Assembly (NCBI RefSeq): GCF_014197755.1
Contig: NZ_JACIGE010000001.1
Coordinates: forward strand, 496,001-560,000
Reading direction: 5' to 3'
Source: Rhodocyclus tenuis
GTDB lineage: Bacteria > Pseudomonadota > Gammaproteobacteria > Burkholderiales > Rhodocyclaceae
DNA: 64,000 nt
Position 1 is the stretch's first letter. Every line of letters begins with the position of its first letter. The notes beneath the pieces are model-generated. The model was not told the DNA's origin and searched no databases. It saw only the letters and a list, made by a program, of their open reading frames with translations. Of the stretch, positions 11,071 to 18,934 are shown piece after piece. The position numbers and the translations under genes were made by a program.

Positions 11071-11271
11071 GGCTGACCCCCTGTGCTATGCTCTTTGTGA
11101 CCCTTGGCAGATTTTTCACCGTGCGCGGCGCGCTGGCGCCGGCAGCAGCGCAGTGCCGATAGCGTCCAGTGCCGATCGCCGGACTGTCCGCCAACGCCGC
11201 AGCCACGAGCGCGCAAGCCTGCCTCCATTCCCCGGGAATCCTCACTCCGCATGCCTGTTTTGCAGCTTACC

Positions 11272-13230
11272 ATGAAGCTTTTTCGCCCCCTTCGCCGCTT
11301 TTCCGGGCCGCTCGCGCTGCTGCTGACGCTGCTCGCTGCTCCGCCGGTACTGGCAGAGATCGGCGACGACCGTTTTCTCGCCGCGCGCGACGCATTCCGC
11401 CTCGGCGACCGCGCCAAACTCGAGCGCCTGGCTCCGGATCTGAAAGGGCACGCGCTTGAGGCCTACGTCGACTACTGGCTGCTCACGCAGCGCCTGAAGG
11501 ACGCCGATGCGGCAAGCGTGCAAGCCTTCCTCACCCGCCACGAACGCAGTTATATCGGCGACCGCCTGCGCAGCGACTGGCTGAAGCTCGCCGGCTCGCG
11601 CCAGCAATGGAGCGAGTTCGACGGCGAGTACGCCAAACTCGTCCAGCCCGATCAGGAACTGCAATGCTATTCGCTGCAGGCGCGGCGAATCCGCGACGAT
11701 GCCTCGGCCAGCAGCGAGGCGGCGGCGCTCTGGCTGACGCTGCTCGAGCCGCCCGAACCCTGCGTCCCGGTAATCGAATCGCTGATCATCGACCGGCGGG
11801 TTTTTGCCGACGACGCCTGGGCACGCATTCGCCGCCAGTTCGAAGCCAACAAGACGACGGCAGCGCGCACCTGCATGAACTACCTGCCGGCAGCGCAGAC
11901 GCCGGATGCGGCCACTGCCGACGCCGTGATCGACAAGCCGATGCCCTGGCTGGCGCGGCTGCCCGCCGATTTCGCCGGCAACCGCATGCTGCGTGAGCTT
12001 GCCGCACTGGCCATCCAGCGCAGCGCACGCAACGACCCGAAAGCCGCCGCCGAGCAGCTGATGCGCCTGGAAGCGCGTCTGCAACCAAGCGAGCGCGGCT
12101 GGGCGTGGGGCGTCGTCGGCTGGCAGGCGGCGCAGAGGCACCTGCCCGAGGCGCTCGACTTCTACCGTCGCGCCGGCGACGCGCCGCTCGGCGACGAGGC
12201 AATCCAGTGGAAAGCGCGTGCCGCGCTGCGCGCGCAGGACTGGGCGAGCTTGCGTGCGACCATCGAAAAGATGCCGCCAGCGCTGGCGACACTGCCCGAC
12301 TGGACCTACTGGCTCGGTCGCGCCTACCGCGCCGGCGGACGTATCGAGGAAGCCAACACGCTGTTTGCGCGCATCGCCGGCCAGCCGAATTTCTACGGCA
12401 ATCTCGCCGACGACGAACTCAACCGTCCGACCTCGCCACCGCCACGGGCGCGCGCGGCATCGCGTGAAGAACTCAACCAGATCGCTGCCAACCGCGGCGT
12501 CCAGCGCGCACTGGCGCTGTTTCGCCTGAACCTGCGTTTCGAGGCGGTGCGCGAGTGGAACTTCGCGCTGCGTGGCATGAGCGACCGCGAACTGCTCGCG
12601 GCGGCCGAGCTTGCCCGCCGCGCCGAGATTTTCGACCGCGCCATCGCCGCTGCCGACAAGACGAAGAACGAACACGACTTCACGCTGCGCTATCTGGCGC
12701 CTTTCGACGAGCGCGTGCGCCCGGCGGCACGCGAGCAGTCGCTCGACGACGCCTGGGTTTACGGCCTGATGCGTCAGGAAAGCCGCTTCGTCAGTGACGC
12801 GCGTTCGACCGTCGGCGCCTCCGGCCTGATGCAGCTGATGCCGGCGACGGCGCGCTGGGTGGCGAAGAAGATCGGTCTCAAGGACTACCAGCACAGCCGC
12901 GTGAACGACGCCGACACCAACGTGCTGCTCGGCACCAGCTACATGCGCATGGTCCTCGAAGGGCTCGACAAGCAGCCGCTGCTCGCCTCGGCCGCCTACA
13001 ACGCCGGCCCCGGACGGGCGCGCAAGTGGCGCGCCGAATGGCCGCTCGAAGGCGCGATCTACGCCGAGACGATCCCGTTCAGCGAAACGCGCGACTACGT
13101 CAAGAAGGTGATGAGCAACTCGGTCTACTACTCGGCACTGTTCGAGGGCCGGCCGCAGTCCTTGAAAGCGCGGCTGGGCACCGTCGCCGCCCGCGGCAGC
13201 AACGACAGCGGCGCCACCGAGCTGCCCTGA
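11272..13230 (+). CDS. slt: Soluble lytic murein transglycosylase
   Basis: This periplasmic enzyme cleaves the MurNAc-GlcNAc bond with formation of 1,6-anhydro-MurNAc ends. The 652-residue product begins with a signal peptide ending around PPVLAEI. A long alpha-helical superhelical domain, the U-shaped ring of Slt70, follows. The C-terminal GH23 domain has the catalytic region GLMRQESRF, then GLMQLMPATAR and AYNAGPGRARKW. The start is uncertain: ATG at 11272 gives a compact signal peptide, while an ATG at 11251 adds seven residues. Neither has a clear Shine-Dalgarno sequence. The anhydro-muropeptides it releases are substrates for the AmpG transporter encoded at 26056. Confidence 0.94.
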   Translation: MKLFRPLRRFSGPLALLLTLLAAPPVLAEIGDDRFLAARDAFRLGDRAKLERLAPDLKGHALEAYVDYWLLTQRLKDADAASVQAFLTRHERSYIGDRLRSDWLKLAGSRQQWSEFDGEYAKLVQPDQELQCYSLQARRIRDDASASSEAAALWLTLLEPPEPCVPVIESLIIDRRVFADDAWARIRRQFEANKTTAARTCMNYLPAAQTPDAATADAVIDKPMPWLARLPADFAGNRMLRELAALAIQRSARNDPKAAAEQLMRLEARLQPSERGWAWGVVGWQAAQRHLPEALDFYRRAGDAPLGDEAIQWKARAALRAQDWASLRATIEKMPPALATLPDWTYWLGRAYRAGGRIEEANTLFARIAGQPNFYGNLADDELNRPTSPPPRARAASREELNQIAANRGVQRALALFRLNLRFEAVREWNFALRGMSDRELLAAAELARRAEIFDRAIAAADKTKNEHDFTLRYLAPFDERVRPAAREQSLDDAWVYGLMRQESRFVSDARSTVGASGLMQLMPATARWVAKKIGLKDYQHSRVNDADTNVLLGTSYMRMVLEGLDKQPLLASAAYNAGPGRARKWRAEWPLEGAIYAETIPFSETRDYVKKVMSNSVYYSALFEGRPQSLKARLGTVAARGSNDSGATELP

Positions 13231-13247
13231 TCTCCGGCCGGCGGCGG

Positions 13248-13253
13248 TAGAAT
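13248..13253 (+). promoter_or_regulatory. Candidate -10 element for the NDUFA9-like gene
   Basis: TAGAAT lies 18 bases after the slt stop codon in an otherwise GC-rich gap. It resembles the TARAAT boxes before murB and the carbonic anhydrase gene. No good -35 is visible. It implies a leader of about 120 bases. Confidence 0.35.
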
Positions 13254-13382
13254 CCTGCCGCAGCTCAGCGACTGAACCACTGCCGGCGGCACCGGTCCGA
13301 CAAGGCCGCATGCCGGCAATGGCAAGACTGCCTCGTCGCAAGCGCTTTCAGCATAACGACACCCCGTTCCGGAAAGTTCGAC

Positions 13383-14342
13383 ATGGCCTGTAACAACATT
13401 CTCCTGATTGGCGGCAGCGGTTTCGTTGGCGGCTGGCTCGCCAACCGTCTGGTCGAACTCGGGCTGCGCGTGCGCATCCCGACGCGCCGGCACGAGAGCG
13501 CGCGGCACCTGACGCTGTTGCCGACGGTGGAGACGGTCGTCGCCGACGTGCATGACCCGGCAACACTGCGCCGGCTGCTGCAGGGGCAGGACGCGGTGAT
13601 CAATCTGGTCGGCATCCTGCACGACCGCGATTCGCGCCAGCCCTACGGCAGCGGTTTTGCGCGTGCGCACGCCGAACTGCCGCAAAAGATCGTCGACGCG
13701 ATGCTCGCCAGCGATGTGCGCCGGCTGGTGCACATGAGTGCGCTGGGAACGGCGCCCGACGCACCGTCCGAATACCTGCGCTCGAAAGCCGCCGGCGAAG
13801 CCGCGGTCCTTGCCGCGCAGGACCGGCTCGATGTCACCGTGTTTCGCCCCTCGGTCATCTTCGGTGCCGGCGACGCTTTCCTCACGCTGTTCGCCAAGCT
13901 GCTGCGTAGCGCGCCATTCTTCCCGCTGGCTGGCGCGCGGGCACGCTTCCAACCGGTGTTTGCCGGCGATGTCGCCTGGGCTTTCGCCGACTGCCTCGAC
14001 CGCCCGGAGACCTTCGGCCAGCGTTACGATCTCGCCGGTCCGCAGGTGTACACGCTGCGTCAGCTGGTCGAGTACACCGGCGCACTGAGCGGCCACCCGC
14101 GACCGATTTTCGAGTTGTCGGATGGGCTCGCGCAACTGCAGGCGAACGTGCTCAAGCTGCTGCCCAACCCGCCGATGACGCCGGACAACCTGCGCTCGAT
14201 GCAGGTCGACAATGTCAGCGATGGCGCGCACGACTACCCCGGCTGGGCGCCCGCCGCTCTTGAAGCAGTCGCACCGGGCTATCTGACGACGCACGCAGCG
14301 AAAAAACGTTTCGACGACTTCCGCCTGCGCGCGGGACGCTGA
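13383..14342 (+). CDS. Complex I NDUFA9 subunit family protein (atypical SDR)
   Basis: This 319-residue protein is an NAD(P)-binding Rossmann-fold member of the extended or atypical short-chain dehydrogenases. The N-terminal nucleotide motif is LLIGGSGFVGGWLA. Further landmarks are VINLVGILHD, the HMSALGTA strand-loop, and SEYLRSKAAGE, where a YxxxK motif is read as Y-L-R-S-K. Its closest family by architecture is the mitochondrial complex I accessory subunit NDUFA9; bacterial members have no proven reaction. It may act as a structural NADPH-binding protein or in quinone or isoprenoid metabolism. The neighbour cca starts 58 bases downstream, and a MidA/NDUFAF7-like gene lies 3 kb away. Confidence 0.85.
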   Translation: MACNNILLIGGSGFVGGWLANRLVELGLRVRIPTRRHESARHLTLLPTVETVVADVHDPATLRRLLQGQDAVINLVGILHDRDSRQPYGSGFARAHAELPQKIVDAMLASDVRRLVHMSALGTAPDAPSEYLRSKAAGEAAVLAAQDRLDVTVFRPSVIFGAGDAFLTLFAKLLRSAPFFPLAGARARFQPVFAGDVAWAFADCLDRPETFGQRYDLAGPQVYTLRQLVEYTGALSGHPRPIFELSDGLAQLQANVLKLLPNPPMTPDNLRSMQVDNVSDGAHDYPGWAPAALEAVAPGYLTTHAAKKRFDDFRLRAGR

Positions 14343-14400
14343 GCGCTGGCTGCGACTGTCCGTCATTTCTCCCGCGACCACATTGGCGAGCCCGGATACG

Positions 14401-15672
14401 ATGCAGATATACACCGTCGGCGGCGCCGTGCGCGACGAACTGCTCGGACTGCCGGTCAAGGACCGCGACCACGTGGTCGTCGGCGCCACGCCGGAAATCT
14501 TGCTGGCACAAGGCTTCCGTCCGGTCGGCCGCGATTTCCCGGTATTCCTGCACCCGCAGACGCACGAGGAGTACGCGCTGGCGCGCACCGAGCGCAAGAG
14601 CGGCTCCGGCTACACCGGCTTCACCGTGCACGCCGCGCCGGAAGTAACGCTCGAAGAAGACCTGGCGCGCCGTGACCTGACCATCAATGCCATCGCCCGC
14701 GCTGCCGACGGCACGCTGATCGACCCCTTCGGCGGCATTGCCGACATCAAGGCGCGGCAGCTGCGCCATGTCGGCCCGGCCTTCGTCGAGGACCCGGTAC
14801 GCATTCTGCGCATCGCCCGTTTCGCCGCACGTTTCTCGCTGCCACCGAACGAGTTCGCGGTCGCGCCGGAAACGGCGCAACTGATGCGCCAGATGACCGC
14901 CGCCGGTGAGGTCGACCATCTTGTCGCCGAACGCGTCTGGCAGGAGCTGGCGCGCGGGCTGATGGAAGAGAAACCGTCGCGTTTTTTCCGCGTGCTGCGC
15001 GACTGCGGCGCGCTGGCGCGCCTGCTGCCCGAACTCGACGCACTGTTCGGCGTGCCGCAACGCGCTGATTTCCACCCCGAAATCGACACCGGCGAACACG
15101 CGCTGCTCGTCGTCGACCAGGCGGCGCGTCATCGCCTGCCGCTCGCCGGCCGCCTTGCCGCGCTGCTGCACGATCTCGGCAAGGCACTGACGCCGGCCGA
15201 CGTCCTCCCGCGCCACCACGGTCACGAGGCGCGCGGCATCGCGCCGACCGCAGCGCTATGCGCGCGCCTGAAAGTGCCGGCCGAATGCCGCGAACTTGCG
15301 CTGCTGGCAACGCGCTTTCACGGCCAGATCCACCTCGCCGGCGAACTGCGCCCGGCGACGATCGCCACGCTGCTCGAACACACCGACGCGCTGCGCCGGC
15401 CGCAGCGTTTCGCGACGCTGCTCGATGTCTGCGTCTGCGACCATCGTGGCCGTGGCGGCCATGAAGATGCGGCCTACAGCCAGCGCGAGCTGCTGTTGCG
15501 CGCGCTCGACGCCGTGCGCGGTGTCGACGCCGCAGCCGTCGTGCGCGGCGTCGCCGAAGCGGCCAGGATTCCCGAACGGCTGCATGCGGCGCGCACCGAC
15601 GCAATACGCCGGGCGCTGGCGAACGGCGCCGGCACGTGTGCGAGCACACCAGACACCACGACCGCAGCCTGA
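14401..15672 (+). CDS. cca: Multifunctional CCA-adding tRNA nucleotidyltransferase
   Basis: The enzyme adds or repairs the CCA end of tRNA without a nucleic acid template. The 423-residue product starts with the class II signature VGGAVRDELLG, and its metal-binding aspartates are Asp21 and Asp23 (KDRD), the same positions as in E. coli. RRDLTINAIAR and the EDPVRILRIARFAARF neck segment follow. A C-terminal HD phosphohydrolase domain is present (LLHDLGKA near residue 257), as in the repair-competent E. coli type. The start is the ATG at 14401, which places the motif at the canonical position; an upstream in-frame TTG is less likely. A strong terminator follows directly. Confidence 0.96.
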   Translation: MQIYTVGGAVRDELLGLPVKDRDHVVVGATPEILLAQGFRPVGRDFPVFLHPQTHEEYALARTERKSGSGYTGFTVHAAPEVTLEEDLARRDLTINAIARAADGTLIDPFGGIADIKARQLRHVGPAFVEDPVRILRIARFAARFSLPPNEFAVAPETAQLMRQMTAAGEVDHLVAERVWQELARGLMEEKPSRFFRVLRDCGALARLLPELDALFGVPQRADFHPEIDTGEHALLVVDQAARHRLPLAGRLAALLHDLGKALTPADVLPRHHGHEARGIAPTAALCARLKVPAECRELALLATRFHGQIHLAGELRPATIATLLEHTDALRRPQRFATLLDVCVCDHRGRGGHEDAAYSQRELLLRALDAVRGVDAAAVVRGVAEAARIPERLHAARTDAIRRALANGAGTCASTPDTTTAA

Positions 15673-15690
15673 ATGGAAACGGGGAATGGC

Positions 15691-15714
15691 AACGGGGCCT
15701 CGCGGCCCCGTTTT
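15691..15714 (+). terminator. Rho-independent terminator after cca
   Basis: A perfect 9-bp stem (AACGGGGCC with GGCCCCGTT) closes a four-base TCGC loop and runs into a T tract. It begins 18 bases after the cca stop codon. Confidence 0.9.
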
Positions 15715-15738
15715 ATCGACAGCTGCCAGCCTCGGGAA

Positions 15739-15933
15739 TCAGGCGAAGGTATTGACGCCCTGGCCGAGGTTGGGCGGATTGTTCGTCGTCGCTTGTGGTA
15801 GCGCGGCGATCAGCTGCATCGCGGCCTGTGCCTGCAGATCAAGGGACTTGCGCAGCACGGTCACAGCGATGGCGTCGCCGGTTTTTGCCTGTGCGATCGA
15901 AGAGGGAACGCTTGCGATACTGCTGATGTCCAT
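15739..15933 (-). CDS. YjfB-family small protein (putative motility protein)
   Basis: The 64-residue product matches the short YjfB family: it begins MDISSIAS and contains the amphipathic helix VLRKSLDLQAQAAMQLI followed by ALPQ. Some members are annotated as putative motility proteins from genomic association; no biochemical role is established. The ATG at 15933 is preceded by AAGGAG at good spacing, which rules out the longer frame starting at 15981. It is convergent with cca, with the terminator in between. Confidence 0.75.
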   Translation of the reverse strand: MDISSIASVPSSIAQAKTGDAIAVTVLRKSLDLQAQAAMQLIAALPQATTNNPPNLGQGVNTFA

Positions 15934-16059
15934 GAATGACTCCTTGTGCGTCTGCCTCATTATGGCGCAAAGCGGAGGCAAGGCAAGAAAAAGGGCAAGG
16001 AAAGGCCATGGCCGGTCGGGATCCGCGCGTGTCTTCCGGATCAGGAGCAGCGACCCGGC

Positions 16060-16076
16060 AAAAGCTTCAAGCTTTT
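16060..16076. promoter_or_regulatory. Perfect 17-base palindrome, candidate operator
   Basis: AAAAGCTT-C-AAGCTTTT is a perfect inverted repeat of 8-bp arms around one base. It lies upstream of a possible -10 (TTATAC at 16090) and 78 bases before the small gene at 16154. At a 17-base spacer the -35 position would fall inside the palindrome, which suits a repressor site. No T tract follows, so it does not look like a terminator. Confidence 0.35.
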
Positions 16077-16153
16077 CTGCGCCCGCCCGTTATACGATTT
16101 TCGGCGCAGCGAAGGCTGGCCAGCGTTTACCAGAAGGCAGAAAGGGGATTCCC

Positions 16154-16402
16154 GTGGCGATCATCATGGACATGAACGGCAACTGTACGCAGGATACCGA
16201 CGTCGAATTTCGCGCCGCGCTCGGCCCGAGCTACAGCGAGGAAATTCTCAGCGCCGGCTGGACCGAGGTGCCGCGGCCGGAAGTGCATTTGCTCAGCGTC
16301 GCTACGATCGCGGCGGAGACAGGCAAAGCCGAGGCGGCAAGCGCTCCCCCCGGATTCGATGTCGACGGCTTTCTCGCACGCGTCTACGCCAGCCAGGAAT
16401 AG
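16154..16402 (+). CDS. Small conserved-type hypothetical protein
   Basis: I do not recognise this 82-residue acidic protein. It starts with a short VAIIMDMNGN segment, and a soluble region ending in GFDVDGFLARVYAS follows. There is no signal peptide, membrane helix or cysteine pair. The GTG at 16154 is chosen because AAGGGGA lies about six bases upstream; an internal ATG at 16166 lacks such a site. Coding potential rests on the good ribosome-binding site and the preceding palindrome-promoter arrangement. It ends 78 bases before the convergent PilJ-N gene. Confidence 0.5.
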   Translation: MAIIMDMNGNCTQDTDVEFRAALGPSYSEEILSAGWTEVPRPEVHLLSVATIAAETGKAEAASAPPGFDVDGFLARVYASQE

Positions 16403-16480
16403 GCAGAAGCGCTGCCGGCGATCCAGTCGGCAGCCGGCATCGCCGTGCTGTCACCCAGGTTCACTGAACACCGCTGCCGG

Positions 16481-17359
16481 CTAAACGCGGGAAAGCGACG
16501 CGGCCGACAGTGGCAGTGCAGAGTTCGGCTGCAGCGAATCGGAAAGGCTTGCCGCCACCGCGTCGAGCACTTCGCTCAGGCGTTCGCTGGTGGTTGCCAC
16601 GTGCTGCGGGTTGCCACGCCCACCACGCAACAGATCGACAACTGCCTGATCGAGAAAGAGCCATTGCACCTGCATCAGCGCCAGCGCTTCGCGCGTCGCT
16701 GCGGTGTTCTCCGGGGCGCTGGCCAACTCTGCCAGTGAAGTGACGAATTCGCGCCGCGTCTGCTCGATGTCGACGAGACGACCGCGCGAATTGTCGCCCG
16801 CCTGTGCCAGTAGATAAAGTCGCGCCAGACGCTGCGCCAGCATGCTCTGGCGCAGCGCCAGATCGAGCAGGCGCGCGCTCGGCGTGGTGGCGTTCTCCTC
16901 GATCAGCAAGGACAGCCGGCCAGCGGCAATCGACTGGCTTTCCGCGAGCGCGTTGACGCGCTGTACCGCGTCGACACTCCATGACTGCGCCAGCGCGACT
17001 TTCAGTTCGCGCCAGTGTTCGCCAACCCGCAGCAGCGCTTTCTGCGCCCGCGGCTCGCGCAGGCGCCGCGTCAATTCGTCAATGTCGGTATCGCCCTGGC
17101 GCAGCGCAGCCGCCAGCTGCTGGCGCGAACGTGTGGCGTTGATCGCCAGCCCGTTCTGCAGGTAGAGCTTGGCCACGCGCTGCGCCTGCATGCGCAGCCG
17201 GCCGGCGGCACCGAGGTCGCTGACGATGTCACGTGGGGCAGGATTGGCGGACGAGGCGACTGCGCGCGCTGGGGGCGCAGCCAGTGCGGGTACGGAGGCG
17301 ACGGCAAGACAGCACAGCGCGGACAACAGCCCGCAGGCGCAGGCAGGAAGAAGAGACAT
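16481..17359 (-). CDS. Secreted protein with tandem PilJ/NarX-like type IV pili MCP N-terminal domains
   Basis: The 292-residue product has a Sec-type signal peptide (hydrophobic stretch ending near VPALAAPP). Two copies of the helical sensor module found at the N-terminus of PilJ and NarX follow. The repeats are recognised by AGRLRMQAQRVAKLYL (first) and LRQSMLAQRLARLYLL (second). No second membrane helix, HAMP, methyl-accepting or kinase domain follows, so it is a stand-alone periplasmic sensor-like module. The ATG at 17359 sits at the right place for the signal peptide; an upstream in-frame ATG at 17395 would add a polar lead. It lies about 75 bases downstream of the MidA-like gene on the same strand and may share its transcript. 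Its function is unknown. Confidence 0.7.
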   Translation of the reverse strand: MSLLPACACGLLSALCCLAVASVPALAAPPARAVASSANPAPRDIVSDLGAAGRLRMQAQRVAKLYLQNGLAINATRSRQQLAAALRQGDTDIDELTRRLREPRAQKALLRVGEHWRELKVALAQSWSVDAVQRVNALAESQSIAAGRLSLLIEENATTPSARLLDLALRQSMLAQRLARLYLLAQAGDNSRGRLVDIEQTRREFVTSLAELASAPENTAATREALALMQVQWLFLDQAVVDLLRGGRGNPQHVATTSERLSEVLDAVAASLSDSLQPNSALPLSAASLSRV

Positions 17360-17433
17360 GGGCACGGCAGCGACGAAAGGGTGGCATTGAAACACGCCGA
17401 TGTTGCGCTACCGTGACAGCGGCGGGCGCAGCG

Positions 17434-18624
17434 TCAGAGCGTAGCGCTGCGCTCGTTGCGCACGAAGCCGAGCAGGCGCGCGTCGATGCCGCGGCCGAAA
17501 GCGATCACCTTGAACAGTTCGCCCATTTCGGCCGGCGACAGCAGTTTCTGCGCGGCGCTGGCCAGCGCCGGCCAGCCTGCCGGGTTGCTGGTCTGCGCAC
17601 GCGCCAGAATCTCGGTCAATCCGCAATTGAACAGGAAAGCCGCCTGCGTCGCATAGCCGAGCAGCGACAGGCCGGCGCCACAGCCGGCTTCGGCCAGCGC
17701 ACTGAAATCGACGTGCGCGGTGATGTCCTGGCTGCCCGGATCAAGCAGCGGCGTGTCGCTGGCCAGATGGCGACGATGGCACATCAAGGTGCCGGTGGCG
17801 CGCTGCGGGTGGTAGTACTCGTGCTGCGGGAAGCCGTAGTCGAGCAGGAGCAAGGCGCCGCGACCGATGATTCCCGCCCAGGTGGCAAGCCACGCCGGTG
17901 CGGCGAGCGCGATTTCGGAGATGTAGGGCGGCGTCAGACCGCTGTCGGCGGCGATCGCCAGCGCCCGCTGGCGCAGCGGCGGGGCAGCGGGCCGCTCCGC
18001 CCAGCCCAGCGTCCAGGCATCGGCGGCGCGCTCACGCACGACGCCGCGTTCAAACACGCCCGCGTCACGCCACGCCAGCAGATGCACCGGCATGGCATCG
18101 AGTACCTCGTTGCCGATGACGACGCCGTCGAAGCGCTCGGGCAGGCGGTCGAGCCAGAGCACACGTTCGAGCAGATGCGGCACGCGCGCCGCAATCGTCG
18201 CCTGCTGCCGCTGGCGCAGACTGCCGGACAGGTCGAGGATGGCGTAGCGCTCGGGCAGCGCGCCAAGGGCTTCGAGTTCGACCAGCAGGTCGGCAGCCAG
18301 CCGGCCCGAGCCGGCACCGGCCTCGATCAGTTGCGGTGCACTCAGCGCCTGCAACTGCGCGACCTGCACGGCGAGCGCCGCGGCAAAACCGCCGCCGAGT
18401 TCGGGCGCGGTGACGAAGTCGCCGCCGGCTCCGAACTGGCGATCGTCAGCGGCGTAATAGCCAAGCCCCGGCGCGTAAAGCGCCAGTTCCATATAGCGGC
18501 AGAAACTCAGCCAGCCGCCGCCGGCGTCGATTTCGGCGTCGATCAGCGCGCGCAGTTGCTGCGCCCGCAGGGCATCGCTGGCTTGTTCGTTGGCAAGGCT
18601 GCGCAATGGGCGATCGGTCGGCAT
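17434..18624 (-). CDS. Class I SAM-dependent methyltransferase, MidA/NDUFAF7 family
   Basis: The 396-residue protein matches the DUF185 family. Diagnostic segments are LYAPGLGYYA, FGAGGDFVTAPE, the SAM-binding IEAGAGSGRLAADLL, IGNEVLDAMPVH, LLLLDYGFPQHEYYHPQR and DITAHVDFSAL. The mitochondrial member NDUFAF7 symmetrically dimethylates an arginine of the 49-kDa complex I subunit during assembly. The bacterial substrate is not established, though NuoD is the obvious candidate. It precedes the PilJ-N gene on the minus strand. Upstream lies a decayed EAL fragment rather than an intact gene. Confidence 0.9.
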   Translation of the reverse strand: MPTDRPLRSLANEQASDALRAQQLRALIDAEIDAGGGWLSFCRYMELALYAPGLGYYAADDRQFGAGGDFVTAPELGGGFAAALAVQVAQLQALSAPQLIEAGAGSGRLAADLLVELEALGALPERYAILDLSGSLRQRQQATIAARVPHLLERVLWLDRLPERFDGVVIGNEVLDAMPVHLLAWRDAGVFERGVVRERAADAWTLGWAERPAAPPLRQRALAIAADSGLTPPYISEIALAAPAWLATWAGIIGRGALLLLDYGFPQHEYYHPQRATGTLMCHRRHLASDTPLLDPGSQDITAHVDFSALAEAGCGAGLSLLGYATQAAFLFNCGLTEILARAQTSNPAGWPALASAAQKLLSPAEMGELFKVIAFGRGIDARLLGFVRNERSATL

Positions 18625-18660
18625 GGTCGCTGATTCTGCAAAACGGAGAGAGCGTGATCA

Positions 18661-18898
18661 TGCGGTCAGGCGGCGGACGACGCAATCGGCGGCGCCGGCT
18701 ATCGGCTATTCGTCGCTCGCCTGGCTGACGCGTTTCCGGCGCAACGAAATCAGGATCGAGCGCAGCTTTGCCGACGGCATTGGCAGCAACCCTGACGATC
18801 ACGCCATCGCCTGCCCGCGTGCGCAGGGCTTTCTCTTCTCCGCAGCCTTGCCGCCCGCCACTTTAGCCGAGCGGGTGCTCTCCCGGCGTCAGGCCTGA
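18661..18898 (+). pseudogene. EAL-domain (c-di-GMP phosphodiesterase) gene relic
   Basis: The plus strand here encodes pieces of an EAL domain in order. In one frame GQAADDAIGGAGY (18664-18702) resembles the DDFGTGY loop. After a shift it continues as GYSSLAWLTRF and IRIERSFADGIGSNPDDHAI, which matches the family's lysine-containing strand and loop. It then jumps to AQGFLFSAALPPATL, the extreme C-terminal signature, and a stop. A 7-base duplication (CGGCTAT twice around 18699-18712) explains the frame change. About 50-60 residues, including the EGVET region, are missing. No start codon, GGDEF or N-terminal EAL part remains. It is antisense to its minus-strand neighbours and fills the whole 310-base gap between them. 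Confidence 0.72.
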
Positions 18899-18934
18899 CG
18901 ACCTGACTCGCAGCACTCCGGAAGTGGCGAACGC

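Noticed and set aside
11071-11271. Possible 6S RNA beside the 5-formyl-THF cyclo-ligase gene
   Set aside because: The gap was read on both strands; the 6S closing stem and bubble sequences were not recognisable. A covariance search would decide.
15296-16153. 368-codon plus-strand frame from within cca to 16402
   Set aside because: It overlaps cca out of frame, crosses the terminator and runs antisense to the YjfB gene. Only the last 82 codons have their own start signal.
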